From: Planctomycetaceae bacterium
GTDB lineage: Bacteria > Planctomycetota > Planctomycetia > Planctomycetales > Planctomycetaceae
NCBI GenBank assembly: GCA_020426325.1
Contig: JAGQQG010000024.1
Location: forward strand, 1-64,000
Length of the DNA stretch: 64,000 nt
Reading direction: 5' to 3'
Shown here: positions 28,095-37,929 of the stretch, piece after piece
Numbering within the stretch: position 1 is the stretch's first letter
How the letters are laid out: every line of letters begins with the position of its first letter
Notes under the pieces: generated by a model
Told to the model about the DNA's origin: nothing
Databases searched by the model: none
The model's input: only the letters and a program-made list of their open reading frames with translations
Translations under genes and position numbers: made by a program

Positions 28095-28359
28095 TTCGGT
28101 CTCGTCGTTGTTGAAGCGAGGTCATCTCTCACGTAATGGCGGAAACGATATCCGAGCGTAATTCGTTGCTGCCGTTAAGCGAGCGAAGCTATCACATGCC
28201 CCCCGGCCATGCAACCAGTCATCCGGACGTGAAAAACGGGAACTTCAGTCACTGGACAGGGTTCCCGGTTTACTAAAAAGCATGGTATGATTTATGTCCC
28301 TATCTTTATTGTGATACCACCCCGATCTCGGATCGCATCAAGTCATCGAGCCTCATCCT

Positions 28360-29523
28360 ATGTCTACCGCCACTCAAGAACCGAAGTCGTCAGCACCGCC
28401 CCGGCTCAAGCGCGAGCGGCCGGTCAATCCGGAGATTGACAAGCTGTTCAAGATGCAGATCAAGCTGGAAGCGTCCGACTTGCACCTCCAAGTGGGCAAA
28501 CCGGCCATGCTCCGTTTAAAGGGCACCATCCGCGAGCTGGAGATGGCCCCGATCGACGAAGATACGATGTGGCGGATGTTCTATGAAATCATGGATGACC
28601 GCAACAAGCGAATCTTCGAGGAGAATGGCGGGGCCGACTTCGCACACATCGTTCCTTACGAAGGGAACAACTGGCGGTTCCGAGTGAACCTGTTTCGACA
28701 ACTCGGGCTGCCGGGGATGGTTGCCCGAAAAGTCGAGCAGTTCATTCCCGACTTTGAAGGACTGTACCTCCCTCCCGTCATGGTCGACTTGTGCAAATAT
28801 GATCAGGGGATGGTCCTGCTCGCCGGCGTGACGGGTTCGGGCAAGTCGACAACGATTGCATCGATGCTGAACTGGGTCAACCATCAGTATCGCAAGCACG
28901 TGCTGACGATCGAAGACCCGATCGAATTCGTTTACACCTCAGACAAATGCCTGATCAATCAGCGCGAACTGGGGATGGACGTCAAAGACTTCCACATTGC
29001 TATGGCCCATGCCGTGCGAGAAGACCCCGACATCATGTTGGTGGGAGAAATGCGTGATCGCGAGACATTCGAAACAGCCATCCATGCTGCTGAGACGGGT
29101 CACTTGGTCTTCGGGACGATTCACGCCTCCAGTGCTCCGGGCACCATCGGCCGTATTCTGGACCTGTTCCCGAACGACATGCACAAGGCCATCCGTTCGT
29201 CGATGGGCTTTAACATGCGGGCCATCGTCGGGCAGAAACTCTTGAAGACCATTGTCGACAAGCCCTCGCGGGTCCCGATTGTCGAGATCATGAAGTTCAA
29301 CCCGATTGTCAAGAAAGTGGTGCTGGAAGCTCAGGATGAAAAGTTGTTCTCGGCCATCCGGATTGGTAAGGATGAGGGGATGCAGGTGTTTAACGACTCG
29401 CTCTATGACTTCGTGCAAAGAGAACTCGTGAGTCGAGCAGCTGCCTTTGAGATTTCACCGAATGTTGAAGAACTCAAGATGATGCTCAAGGGGATCGAAG
29501 TGAAGGCTCCTGCCATCCTGTGA
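28360..29523 (+). CDS. pilT: Type IV pilus retraction ATPase PilT-like
   Basis: A 387-residue secretion ATPase of the PilT class, which powers pilus retraction. Seen are ASDLHLQVGKPAMLRLKG in the N-terminal PAS-like domain, Walker A GVTGSGKST near residue 157, the Asp box LTIEDPIEF, Walker B VREDPDIMLVGEMRD and the His box TGHLVFGTIHASSA. The segment QRELGMD matches PilT rather than PilB. A TATGAT extended -10 (28286-28291) lies upstream. Its stop overlaps the GTG start of the PilB-like gene by 4 nt. Confidence 0.9.
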   Translation: MSTATQEPKSSAPPRLKRERPVNPEIDKLFKMQIKLEASDLHLQVGKPAMLRLKGTIRELEMAPIDEDTMWRMFYEIMDDRNKRIFEENGGADFAHIVPYEGNNWRFRVNLFRQLGLPGMVARKVEQFIPDFEGLYLPPVMVDLCKYDQGMVLLAGVTGSGKSTTIASMLNWVNHQYRKHVLTIEDPIEFVYTSDKCLINQRELGMDVKDFHIAMAHAVREDPDIMLVGEMRDRETFETAIHAAETGHLVFGTIHASSAPGTIGRILDLFPNDMHKAIRSSMGFNMRAIVGQKLLKTIVDKPSRVPIVEIMKFNPIVKKVVLEAQDEKLFSAIRIGKDEGMQVFNDSLYDFVQRELVSRAAAFEISPNVEELKMMLKGIEVKAPAIL

Positions 29524-31478
29524 AAACAGATTGGATGGAGACGCGGCGGAAATTGGTCGTCAGACAGCGAATCAGCCGAACATCAGCAAAAAGGGCGACT
29601 GCGGTGCCAGAACGAGCGAGGCTCTCCACTGCCATCTTCCTGATCGTGCTCGCCCTTCAAGGGGTCGTGCGAACAGATGCTGTCGCGCAAGGTCCTCCTG
29701 CTCCGGGCGCCCCAGCACCTCAAGCAGCCGCACCCGATGCAGGTGTCCCCGAAGGCGTCTCTCCCCCGCCTGTCACCGGAACGAGTTCCGACGTGCCTCG
29801 GCTACCGAACACTTATCCACCGGACCCGTTGCCGTTTCAACGAGGTAACCCCACAACCCCGGGAGCGATCTGGTACGTCAGCCTGTGGAAGATGCTGCTC
29901 GTGATTGGTGCATTTCTGGGCTGGGTGAGTCTGGCGAAATGGGTCAGCAACGACGCGAGAGGTCTGAAGGTGCGGCCATCCTTCTGGAATACGCTGGTCT
30001 ATCTCTGCGGGTTAGCAGCGCTCTTGCTGTTCCTCACGCTTCCCAGTTTCGGTGCCGGATTCTTCATGGCCATTATCGGCCTTGCCGCGCCTGCTGGAGC
30101 ATACATCAACGAACGGAATCAGGCCGTTCCGGAATCGGGCAAAGTGCTGACCCCCAGGCACATCAAACGCGTCACCCAGCGATACCTCGCGAGATTTGGG
30201 ATCCGCTTTGGCGGAGGTGAAGGGGATGAGGATGTGATTGGTCCCAACATCACGTTCATCGGCAAAACGCGTACAGGCAAAGTCGACAGTTCCACCTCTC
30301 GTCAGGTCGAAAACTCCAAAGGATACATGGCAGCGAAAGAACTCGTGTACGATGCGATTCTCCGCCGAGCGACGGACATCCACCTGGAGCCCAAGGAGAA
30401 CGAACTGTCGGTCCGCTTGAGAATCGACGGCGTGATGTATCCGACGGAACCGTTCGACCGGGCCGTCGGTGACGCGATCGTCAACATCACCAAGGTGCTT
30501 TCGGCGATGGACATCACGGAACGTCGTCGTTCACAGGACGGCGGTTTTGGTGCACACATGGACGGTCGCGAAATCGACTTTCGTGTCGCCAGTCAGGGAA
30601 CGCGAGAGGGGGAGAAGCTCGTCATCCGGATTCTTGATCAGGCGAATTCCGTCAGCAGCGTTGCCCAGTTGGGAATGCGCAAGAAGCTGATGGATCAGAT
30701 CAAGGATGTTGTCCATGAGCCACATGGGATGTTCATCTGCTGCGGTCCGACTGGTGCCGGCAAATCGACGACGCTCTACGCATGCTTAAACGAGATTGAC
30801 AGTTTTCAGCGAAACATCATCACGATTGAAGATCCGATCGAGTACAAGATGGAGAATGTGACTCAGATTGAGATCAATACCAAAGCTGACCAGACATTTG
30901 CGGGATCATTGCGGAGCGTTCTACGACAGGACCCGGATGTGGTCATGGTCGGCGAAATTCGAGATAGTGAAACTGCTCGGATTGCCTGTCAGGCGGCCAA
31001 CACCGGGCACATGGTCTTCTCAACCGTGCACGCCAATGACACGATCACGGCGGTGTTGCGACTCATCGACCTCGAAGTCGATCCGACGATCCTGTCGTCT
31101 TCCATTTCTGCGATTCTCGGTCAACGGCTGGCCCGGAGACTCTGCCCGGACTGTAAAGAGTCGTACAAACCGAATCCTGAATTCATCAAGAAAGCAGGCC
31201 TGCCGGTCAATAAGATCGAGTCATTCTGCCGTCCCCCCAAAGAGCCGGCCCACTGTCCCACCTGCGGCGATCTGGGTTACAAGGGCCGGGTCGGAGTCTT
31301 CGAGTTTCTGGGCATCAACGATCGGATTCAGGATCTCATCCGCGATAGTGCAGCCGTCTCCGCCATTCGTGCGGAAGCTCGAAAAGACGGGATGCTGACC
31401 ATGAAGGAAGAGGGGCTGCGGCTGGTTATCAACGGAATCACCTCAATGGATGAACTTCAACGAGTTGTCAGGAAATAA
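29520..31478 (+). CDS. GspE/PilB-family assembly ATPase with a membrane-anchored N terminus
   Basis: A 652-residue protein. The C-terminal 380 residues are a canonical GspE/PilB ATPase: DIHLEPKENELSVRLRIDG, Walker A GPTGAGKST near residue 408, IEDPIEYKM, Walker B RQDPDVVMVGEIRD, and a zinc site CPDCKES...CPTCGDLGYKGR. The first 220 residues replace the usual cytosolic N-domain: a signal-like hydrophobic segment (about 37-55), a Pro/Ala-rich linker, and three predicted membrane helices (about 122-195). Members of the family normally associate with the membrane through partner proteins. GTG 29520 overlaps the pilT stop. Confidence 0.88.
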   Translation: MKTDWMETRRKLVVRQRISRTSAKRATAVPERARLSTAIFLIVLALQGVVRTDAVAQGPPAPGAPAPQAAAPDAGVPEGVSPPPVTGTSSDVPRLPNTYPPDPLPFQRGNPTTPGAIWYVSLWKMLLVIGAFLGWVSLAKWVSNDARGLKVRPSFWNTLVYLCGLAALLLFLTLPSFGAGFFMAIIGLAAPAGAYINERNQAVPESGKVLTPRHIKRVTQRYLARFGIRFGGGEGDEDVIGPNITFIGKTRTGKVDSSTSRQVENSKGYMAAKELVYDAILRRATDIHLEPKENELSVRLRIDGVMYPTEPFDRAVGDAIVNITKVLSAMDITERRRSQDGGFGAHMDGREIDFRVASQGTREGEKLVIRILDQANSVSSVAQLGMRKKLMDQIKDVVHEPHGMFICCGPTGAGKSTTLYACLNEIDSFQRNIITIEDPIEYKMENVTQIEINTKADQTFAGSLRSVLRQDPDVVMVGEIRDSETARIACQAANTGHMVFSTVHANDTITAVLRLIDLEVDPTILSSSISAILGQRLARRLCPDCKESYKPNPEFIKKAGLPVNKIESFCRPPKEPAHCPTCGDLGYKGRVGVFEFLGINDRIQDLIRDSAAVSAIRAEARKDGMLTMKEEGLRLVINGITSMDELQRVVRK

Positions 31479-31553
31479 CATGCAGGGAAATCGGTCCTCA
31501 CCTTTGTCGACTGAATTCCTATCAAAGTGCCACATTCACAAACTGAATATTCC

Positions 31554-32264
31554 ATGCTTGATCTGTTTCTACTCGCAGTCATCGGCGTAATAACGTGGTG
31601 TGTTGCCAGTGATGGGGCGTGGGGGGCCGCGTTTACGATGATCAGCGTCGTGATCGCGGGACTGCTCGCCACCAGTTTTTTTGAAGTCACCGCGACGTTT
31701 CTCGAACAGAATATCGCCAACTCCGTAGAATGGCAGCATCGCTGGGATATCATCGCATTCGTGGGACTGTTTGCGGCATTCGTTTATGGACTCCGCGCCG
31801 CGACGGAACAAATTCTCCCCGTCGACATCGAGATTCATGGGATGGTGTTCGACATCGCGCGATGGACTTGCGGCTTGATTACCGGTTGGGTGACGATGTC
31901 CATTCTGTTGACCGCTCTGCACACCGCCCCGCTGCCTCGCAAATTTGTCGGTTTTGCTCCAGAGCCGGGGAACCGTGGCGGACCGATTGGCCAGATGGGG
32001 CCCGATTTGAAATGGCTGGGTTACGTCCACCTCATGACCGAAAAAGCGTTTCGACGCGGAGCCAATGGCCCCATTTTCGATGGCGCCACATTCCCGTTTT
32101 ACCCGGGGGATGAATTCCGGATCCTGCCGTCGTTCCCGATTCGCTATGCCTCACGTCGAGACCGCTACTACGGGACTGCAGCACCTGCTGCAGACGGAGG
32201 AACGCTCGGCTCAGGGCCTCGTGGTCCAGCCCCGGCTGCCTCCCCGGGGGCACCACGATTCTGA
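31554..32264 (+). CDS. CvpA-like membrane protein
   Basis: About 236 residues with four hydrophobic segments in the first 140 (LDLFLLAVIGVITWCVASD, AFTMISVVIAGLLATSFF, WDIIAFVGLFAAFVYGL, and GLITGWVTMSILLTAL) followed by a soluble Pro/Gly-rich tail. The layout and the first segment resemble CvpA (colicin V production) proteins, which have no settled biochemical role. ATG 31554 is taken since the hydrophobic core starts there. It lies 75 nt after the PilB-like gene in the same direction. Confidence 0.65.
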   Translation: MLDLFLLAVIGVITWCVASDGAWGAAFTMISVVIAGLLATSFFEVTATFLEQNIANSVEWQHRWDIIAFVGLFAAFVYGLRAATEQILPVDIEIHGMVFDIARWTCGLITGWVTMSILLTALHTAPLPRKFVGFAPEPGNRGGPIGQMGPDLKWLGYVHLMTEKAFRRGANGPIFDGATFPFYPGDEFRILPSFPIRYASRRDRYYGTAAPAADGGTLGSGPRGPAPAASPGAPRF

Positions 32265-32303
32265 AATATCAGACGATTTCCTTTTCAAAAGATCACAATC
32301 ACC

Positions 32304-32612
32304 ATGCTTGCTCACGACGTCTTCTTCTCGCTGAATGATACATCTCCCGAAGCGGTCGACCGGTTGGTCCGGTCTTGTCATTCCTATCTGAAGGATCACC
32401 CGGGACTCGTGTTCTATGCTGCCGGTGTCCTCGCGAAAGACTGCACGCGAGACGTCAACGATCGCAATTTCGACGTCGCCTTGCAGATGGTGTTCACCGA
32501 TAAGGAGGCCCATGACACGTATCAGGTGTCGGAGTCGCACCAGCAGTTCATCGCTGAGAATAAATCGAACTGGAAACAGGTCCGGATTTTCGATGCCTAC
32601 GTGGATCATTGA
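32304..32612 (+). CDS. Dabb-family (stress-responsive alpha/beta barrel) protein
   Basis: A 102-residue protein with the dimeric alpha/beta barrel pattern: MLAHDVFFSLNDTSPEAVDRL at the N terminus, a middle FDVALQMVFTDKEAHDTYQ strand-helix, SESHQQFIAENKSNWKQVRIFDAY at the C terminus. Dabb proteins form dimers; functions range from stress response to cyclisation, and none is assigned here. Confidence 0.85.
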   Translation: MLAHDVFFSLNDTSPEAVDRLVRSCHSYLKDHPGLVFYAAGVLAKDCTRDVNDRNFDVALQMVFTDKEAHDTYQVSESHQQFIAENKSNWKQVRIFDAYVDH

Positions 32613-32705
32613 TTCGTCAGAAAAGTCAAAACTTCTGCCAAGAAGGGAGCCACATCGGCGAATGACCTCAGTGTCCCGATCGAATTCATTTCGAGGCGTA
32701 GAACG

Positions 32706-32990
32706 ATGACCGAATTCCTGGCCCCGGTATCGGGAGACGACCGGTTTGCGTTATTGGTCGTTTCCGTGGTGATGTTCACATCCGTACTGATCCCGATCGC
32801 ATCGGTCGGCTTCGTTCAGTGGCGCAAAGTCCGGGAGCGTGAAACGGCTGCTGGACTGATTCACGACATGCTGGCTCGTGGGTGTTCGACTGAGGAGATC
32901 GAACGCGTGCTCCAGAGCGCTCAGATGGACATCGGTTCCGTTGAATCGAGTTTTGACCAGAAGCGCGCCCCCTTCTCCTGCCGCAGCTGA
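32706..32990 (+). CDS. Small single-pass membrane protein, unknown
   Basis: A 94-residue ORF with one strong hydrophobic segment (FALLVVSVVMFTSVLIPIAS) near the N terminus and a cytosolic amphipathic region containing GLIHDMLARGCSTEEIERVLQSA, which looks like a short helical (SHOCT/UBA-like) module. GAGGCG precedes the ATG at a usable distance. I do not recognise a function. Confidence 0.65.
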   Translation: MTEFLAPVSGDDRFALLVVSVVMFTSVLIPIASVGFVQWRKVRERETAAGLIHDMLARGCSTEEIERVLQSAQMDIGSVESSFDQKRAPFSCRS

Positions 32991-33215
32991 ATACGGACGT
33001 CCGTTCCACCCCACTCACGCGCTTGGGCTGATCTCAGTCTGGAACTCAACTCGTACTGAGCCGCAGACACTGATTTGGCGTTTCCCTCTCTTACAGCCTG
33101 ACAGCACTCCGGTCTCATCAATCCACCGGCGTGTCTGCTTCCGTTATGCCGCGTGACCTGCTCTATTCTGGAGAACAAGTCACGTCACTCGTTGTGCAAA
33201 CACGGAGCTTCGCAG

Positions 33216-36047
33216 ATGTCAGATTGTCATTCATTGGTTGTTGCACAGAATCCTAAGCGACGACTGTCCCATCACAGCATCTTTCTCATCTGCTGGTTGG
33301 GAGTAGTGATAGCAATCGCTCCGTCATCCGTGCTGAAGGCAGATAATGTCTTTCCTACTTCAGAGTGGGAAACCGCCACACCACAGGAGATGCAGCTTGA
33401 CGAGGCTGCGATCATAGAAGTGGCCAATCTTCTGGGAGGTCGAGGATGCATCATCAAGGACGGCTATCTCGTGCATGCCTGGGGAGATCAGGAAAAACGG
33501 GGAGACTGGCTGTCTTCCGCGAAGCCAGTCCTGAGTACCCTGCTGTTCTTTGCACTGCAGGAAGGACTGATCGACAGCGTGGATCAACGCGTCAGCGATT
33601 TCGACGACCGACTGATGGGCAAAGATCGTGAGATCACGTTCCGACATCTCGGCAGCATGACCAGCGGCTATCTGCGACCGGAACCGCCAGGCGAAGCATG
33701 GGCCTATAACGACTATGCCATTCAGCTGTATCAGGCGACGTTGTTCGACCGGGTATTCAAGGACAATCCACATACGGTTGCTGAGGCCCCTCAGCGACTC
33801 GGGGCACTTGAGCTGCAGGACCATCTCAAATGGAGGGAGAAGAACCGTCGCCTGTCTGCCTCGGTGCGTGACTTCGCTCGAATCGCCTGGTTCTGGCTGA
33901 ACAGAGGGAAGTGGAAAGACAATCAACTGCTCCCCGAATCTTACTTCGACGATTATGTTCGTCCACAGACCCCAATAGACCTGGCCCAGACAAAGTACAT
34001 GGAGCAGGCTGAGGACTACCTTGGCCTGGGCAGCTACGGTGGCGGTTCAGACCACTTCACGACGTTTGGTGCAGGCATCTATGGATTCAACTGGTGGTTC
34101 AACGAGACCGGTCGGCTCCATCCGGCCAGTCGCACCTGGCCGAACGCTCCCGTCGATGCGTATATGTCAATCGGTGCCGGTGGCAACTGTGCGGTCATGT
34201 ATCCCAGTCTGAACCTGCTGCTCGTGTGCGCTGAGGGCAACTGGGGCAAGCTGGATGCGGGGAACCCGAAGTCACGGATGAACCGCCTCCTCGCTACGAC
34301 ATCTGGGGCGGCAATAGAGAGTTCCGATTCTCCCCGGGTGTCCAGCCAAATGACCAAATGGCAACCGGTCACCCTGGATTTTCACGGCCCTGATGCTCAT
34401 GCGAGAGACTCGGATCCCAATCCGTTCCTCGATTACCGGTTGCAGGTGAGGCTCACCGGTCCATCGGGGAAAATGACGAATGTTCCAGGCTTCTTTGCGG
34501 GTGATGGAAATGACGGATTATCAGGGAATGTCTGGCGAGTTGTCTTCACTCCTGATGAAGCGGGAAGATGGCGTTTTCAAGCGTACTTCCGCCAGGGAGA
34601 CGACGTCGCGGTGAGTCTGGACGACGTTGACGGCGCGCCGGTTGCCTTTGATGGGATCGAAGGGGAGTTCGACATCTCAGACCTTGATGTGGACTCTCCC
34701 GGATTCTATCGCTGGGGACGTCTCGAATATGTCGGCAGTCATTACCTGAAGTTTCGAGACGGACCGTATTGGCTCAAAGGGGGGACCGATTCACCCGAAG
34801 ACTTGTTGGCGTACGCGGGCTTTGCCAACACGCCCAAGGCCAGACATCACTTTGAACCTCATCTCCGCGACTGGAAAGAGGGTGATCCCGACTGGGGTGA
34901 CGGACAAGGCAGGGGAATTATCGGCGCACTGAACTACCTGGCCTCGCAACGTGTGAACAGCATCTACTTCCTGCCGATGAACATCGGCGGCGACGGCAAA
35001 AGTGTCCATCCCTATCTCGGCACACCCGATCTCAAGGGGAGTCCCGAGAATGACAACCTGCACTTCGATCTCACAAAGCTGCATCAATGGGGCATCGTGT
35101 TTGAGCACGCACAACGCCGGGGACTGATGCTGCATTTCGTCCTCAACGAGGCTGAAGCAGCTAACAAAAAGGAACTGGACGACGGTCAACTCGGAGTCGA
35201 ACGCAAACTGTTTTACCGTGAGCTCATCGCCCGCTTCGGGCATTATCCCGCGCTGCAGTGGAACCTGTCCGAAGAGTACAACCTCGATCACAAGCTCGAA
35301 CCGGAAACGGTCAAGGACTTTGCACAGTACATCGGAGACGTCGATCCATACGACCACCCCGTTACTGTGCATCATGCGGGGCGGGCTGAGAAAGCCTGGG
35401 CACCGTTTCTGGGGGATGCACGGTTCACCGTCACGTCATTTCAAGAGAACAAGAATCTCTCCGAGCTGATCGAATTCTGGCGGGTTAAGTCACATCAAGC
35501 CGGAACTCCCTTAGTCATCGGCATCGACGAAACGTTTCCCGACAAGACCGGGTCGTCCAACTTCGACCGGCACCGCAAAGAGTACATCTGGAATACCTAT
35601 TTTTCAGGGGGACAGATCGAATTGATATTGGACGAACTTCTCAAGGTCGAAGACTTCCGCACCTATGAGCCGGCTTGGGGCGACATGGCGATCGCCCGGA
35701 CGTTCATGAGCGAGCACTTACCCTTCTGGGAGATGGAGCCGAACGACGGTCTGATGCAGGACTCATCAGAATTCGAGGGTCTGAAAAACAAGGTTCAGGC
35801 TCAGGTCCTGGCCAAAGCTGGAGAAATTTACGCCATCTATCTGCCCTGTGCCTCGAATACTGGCACACTCGACCTCCGCGATCACCCGCAGTTGTTTCAA
35901 CAGCAATGGTTCAACCCGCGGACGGGCGATTTCGTCGGTCCAGAAGCAAGTGTCAAAGGGGGCCAGTTCGTCCCACTCGGCAAGCCGCCCAATGATCCGT
36001 CCGAAGATTGGGTCGTCCTGTTCAAACGCCACGGCGTTCAGGAATGA
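33216..36047 (+). CDS. Secreted fusion of serine beta-lactamase-like domain, DUF5060 and glycoside-hydrolase-like barrel
   Basis: A 943-residue exported protein. After a signal segment, residues about 40-375 look like a beta-lactamase/transpeptidase-type serine hydrolase: SSAKPVLST carries an SxxK motif near residue 100, a WAYNDYA motif plays the YxN role, and an FNWWFNETG block follows. Residues about 384-480 match the DUF5060 beta-sandwich (VTLDFHGPDAHARD, NPFLDYRL). Residues about 505-860 resemble a TIM-barrel glycosidase: WNLSEEYN near 681 and VIGIDETFP near 766 supply acid/base and nucleophile candidates. GGAG precedes ATG 33216. It is probably a periplasmic polysaccharide-degrading or modifying enzyme; the substrate is unknown. 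Confidence 0.75.
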   Translation: MSDCHSLVVAQNPKRRLSHHSIFLICWLGVVIAIAPSSVLKADNVFPTSEWETATPQEMQLDEAAIIEVANLLGGRGCIIKDGYLVHAWGDQEKRGDWLSSAKPVLSTLLFFALQEGLIDSVDQRVSDFDDRLMGKDREITFRHLGSMTSGYLRPEPPGEAWAYNDYAIQLYQATLFDRVFKDNPHTVAEAPQRLGALELQDHLKWREKNRRLSASVRDFARIAWFWLNRGKWKDNQLLPESYFDDYVRPQTPIDLAQTKYMEQAEDYLGLGSYGGGSDHFTTFGAGIYGFNWWFNETGRLHPASRTWPNAPVDAYMSIGAGGNCAVMYPSLNLLLVCAEGNWGKLDAGNPKSRMNRLLATTSGAAIESSDSPRVSSQMTKWQPVTLDFHGPDAHARDSDPNPFLDYRLQVRLTGPSGKMTNVPGFFAGDGNDGLSGNVWRVVFTPDEAGRWRFQAYFRQGDDVAVSLDDVDGAPVAFDGIEGEFDISDLDVDSPGFYRWGRLEYVGSHYLKFRDGPYWLKGGTDSPEDLLAYAGFANTPKARHHFEPHLRDWKEGDPDWGDGQGRGIIGALNYLASQRVNSIYFLPMNIGGDGKSVHPYLGTPDLKGSPENDNLHFDLTKLHQWGIVFEHAQRRGLMLHFVLNEAEAANKKELDDGQLGVERKLFYRELIARFGHYPALQWNLSEEYNLDHKLEPETVKDFAQYIGDVDPYDHPVTVHHAGRAEKAWAPFLGDARFTVTSFQENKNLSELIEFWRVKSHQAGTPLVIGIDETFPDKTGSSNFDRHRKEYIWNTYFSGGQIELILDELLKVEDFRTYEPAWGDMAIARTFMSEHLPFWEMEPNDGLMQDSSEFEGLKNKVQAQVLAKAGEIYAIYLPCASNTGTLDLRDHPQLFQQQWFNPRTGDFVGPEASVKGGQFVPLGKPPNDPSEDWVVLFKRHGVQE

Positions 36048-36123
36048 TTAAGGCCCGACTACAAAACAGACGGACGCCAGTATTCCTGACATTGTTCGGC
36101 ACGACCAATTGGTAGTGGATCGG

Positions 36124-37305
36124 TTACTTCAGCTGCGGACGATCAAACAGATCAGGTGATTGTGTCGCAGCGACAGACGGTTTTCGCGGCACCAGTGAGA
36201 TGCCCGAATCCAGAATCGCAGCCGTCATACTCTCCGCAAAGAGAGTGATTCCGGATTCTGTCAGATGACACACATCACAAAAGTCCTTCGGCTCAATGAT
36301 GATCGACTGAAGATCAACAAACGGCAACTCGGAATGATCGGCGACCACGCGTCGGATTGCCTCATTGTGAGCGGCGATTGTATCGCGAACATTTTCCGTC
36401 CATCCCCACACTGTCGTCGGATGGCCAAACTCTCCCTTGCCGTAACCCAGTTCGCCGGCGCGAAATGCTTCCACTGTGTAGTTCGGCGGAATGTAATTCG
36501 CGAAGGTGGCCAGAACGATAGGGGTGTCTTCCTGCTCAGCCAGGCGAATCATAGAACGCAGATTGGCCTCAAAAGCCGGCGGCGTCTTGATGTCGTTCCC
36601 CCAGTCGAACTCCTGTTCTTCGGTTGCAGACGCCACACGCCGAAACGAATCTCGCACCACATTCTGGATTGAGGCGTGCGGATTTTTCCGCATGGTCTCA
36701 ATCCAGTTGTACCACCCTGAGTGTGTGTAATCCTCTCGAAAGACGTCTGCCGGATAACGGTTGAGGTTCACATCATTGATGCCGTGATAAACGATGATCA
36801 GATCGAACTGTGTTTTGCACTCCGCCAGATACTCGAGCTTGTTGAGGCTGTCACGAGTGGTGAGGGCTGCACTGGCAGCGTTGTAGACTTTGACGGGTTG
36901 CTTCATTTTTTCGCAGAGCATCTCCTCCAATGCATTGCCGGTTTGCTCTGCAACTGATCCCCCCAGCAGGAGCACGCGATACGTCACACCATCGGGTTGC
37001 GAGTTGACGATTCCCCGAACGAACAACTCCGGGTACATTGAACGGTATGGATTGACTGCCGTCGAGAGACCGATCGGATTGGCGGCGTAGAACAGCCAGA
37101 GTGCCACACGGTACGTGATGAATAGAAGGACGGTCAGATAACCAGCATAGATCGCCCAAAACAGGCGACGACGCGGTACAGTCCGGCTAGTGTCAACAGC
37201 GGTCAATGTCTTCAGTCCGTTCCCATGTCTGAGTGATCTCAAAAGGGGAGTCACATCCGTTCTCTGGCAACGAGCGAAAATGCTCGTCTCCACAAATGTA
37301 GGCAA
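36124..37305 (-). CDS. SGNH/GDSL-type hydrolase with N-terminal membrane anchor
   Basis: A 393-residue protein. One membrane segment (LFWAIYAGYLTVLLFITYRVALWLF in part) is followed by an SGNH hydrolase: block I LLLGGSVAEQ with the nucleophile Ser, block III YHGINDVN, and block V DVCHLTESG with the catalytic Asp-His pair. Such enzymes deacetylate or hydrolyse esters of cell-surface polysaccharides or lipids. The start is uncertain: the first codon is TTG at 37305, and a shorter version starting closer to the membrane segment is possible. It is convergent with the preceding fusion gene. Confidence 0.75.
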   Translation of the reverse strand: MPTFVETSIFARCQRTDVTPLLRSLRHGNGLKTLTAVDTSRTVPRRRLFWAIYAGYLTVLLFITYRVALWLFYAANPIGLSTAVNPYRSMYPELFVRGIVNSQPDGVTYRVLLLGGSVAEQTGNALEEMLCEKMKQPVKVYNAASAALTTRDSLNKLEYLAECKTQFDLIIVYHGINDVNLNRYPADVFREDYTHSGWYNWIETMRKNPHASIQNVVRDSFRRVASATEEQEFDWGNDIKTPPAFEANLRSMIRLAEQEDTPIVLATFANYIPPNYTVEAFRAGELGYGKGEFGHPTTVWGWTENVRDTIAAHNEAIRRVVADHSELPFVDLQSIIIEPKDFCDVCHLTESGITLFAESMTAAILDSGISLVPRKPSVAATQSPDLFDRPQLK

Positions 37306-37422
37306 AAGCGAGTCCCGACGATTGAACGATCGTCTTGCATCGATTGTGACAAAACAAGTGCGAAGATTCTGTCATCGAAGGTGAACAAACCGTTGGCCCC
37401 GGAGGCATCATGACGGACTTGG

Positions 37423-37917
37423 TCAATAAACCGTTTTGCCTTCCAGCCGTTGCCATGCGGTGAAGGCTGCCTGGGCTTCGCTTCTTAAAAGCTCATGCAT
37501 GGGGAGGTGTCGCATAGGGAGAGGCCTGGCGATCTCGTCATAGAACGTGCGATCGTCGAAGCCGATTTGGGCAGCATCGTCGCGGGTGTTCGCGTACCAG
37601 ACGCGGTCCAGTCTTGCCCAGAGGATGGCACCGAAGCACATCGGACAGGGTTCGCAGCTTGTCAACAATTCGCAACCGGCAAGGCTGAACGTTTCGAGTT
37701 GCTGACAGGCGTCGCGGATGGCCACGATCTCTGCATGGGCCGTCGGATCGTTGGTCGCGGTGACACGATTCTGTCCGCGACTGATCACGGAGCCGTTATG
37801 AACCACGACTGCTCCGAACGGTCCGCCCCCGGTTTCGACCGATTTGATGGAGAGGCGGATTGCTTCCCGCATCCAGGTTTCCTGCCGTTCGGTGTGAGTA
37901 TGAGCTGCGTCGTGCAT
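37423..37917 (-). CDS. guaD: Guanine-deaminase-like nucleoside/base deaminase
   Basis: A 164-residue member of the cytidine deaminase-like fold. Zinc ligands and catalytic Glu are visible in TAHAEIVA and CEPCPMCFGA. The segment DDRTFYDEIARPLPMR near the C terminus is characteristic of GuaD-type guanine deaminases rather than TadA. ATG 37917 is preferred to GTG 37920. It lies 12 nt downstream of the ABM-domain gene on the same strand. Confidence 0.82.
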   Translation of the reverse strand: MHDAAHTHTERQETWMREAIRLSIKSVETGGGPFGAVVVHNGSVISRGQNRVTATNDPTAHAEIVAIRDACQQLETFSLAGCELLTSCEPCPMCFGAILWARLDRVWYANTRDDAAQIGFDDRTFYDEIARPLPMRHLPMHELLRSEAQAAFTAWQRLEGKTVY

Positions 37918-37929
37918 CACTCGATGGGG

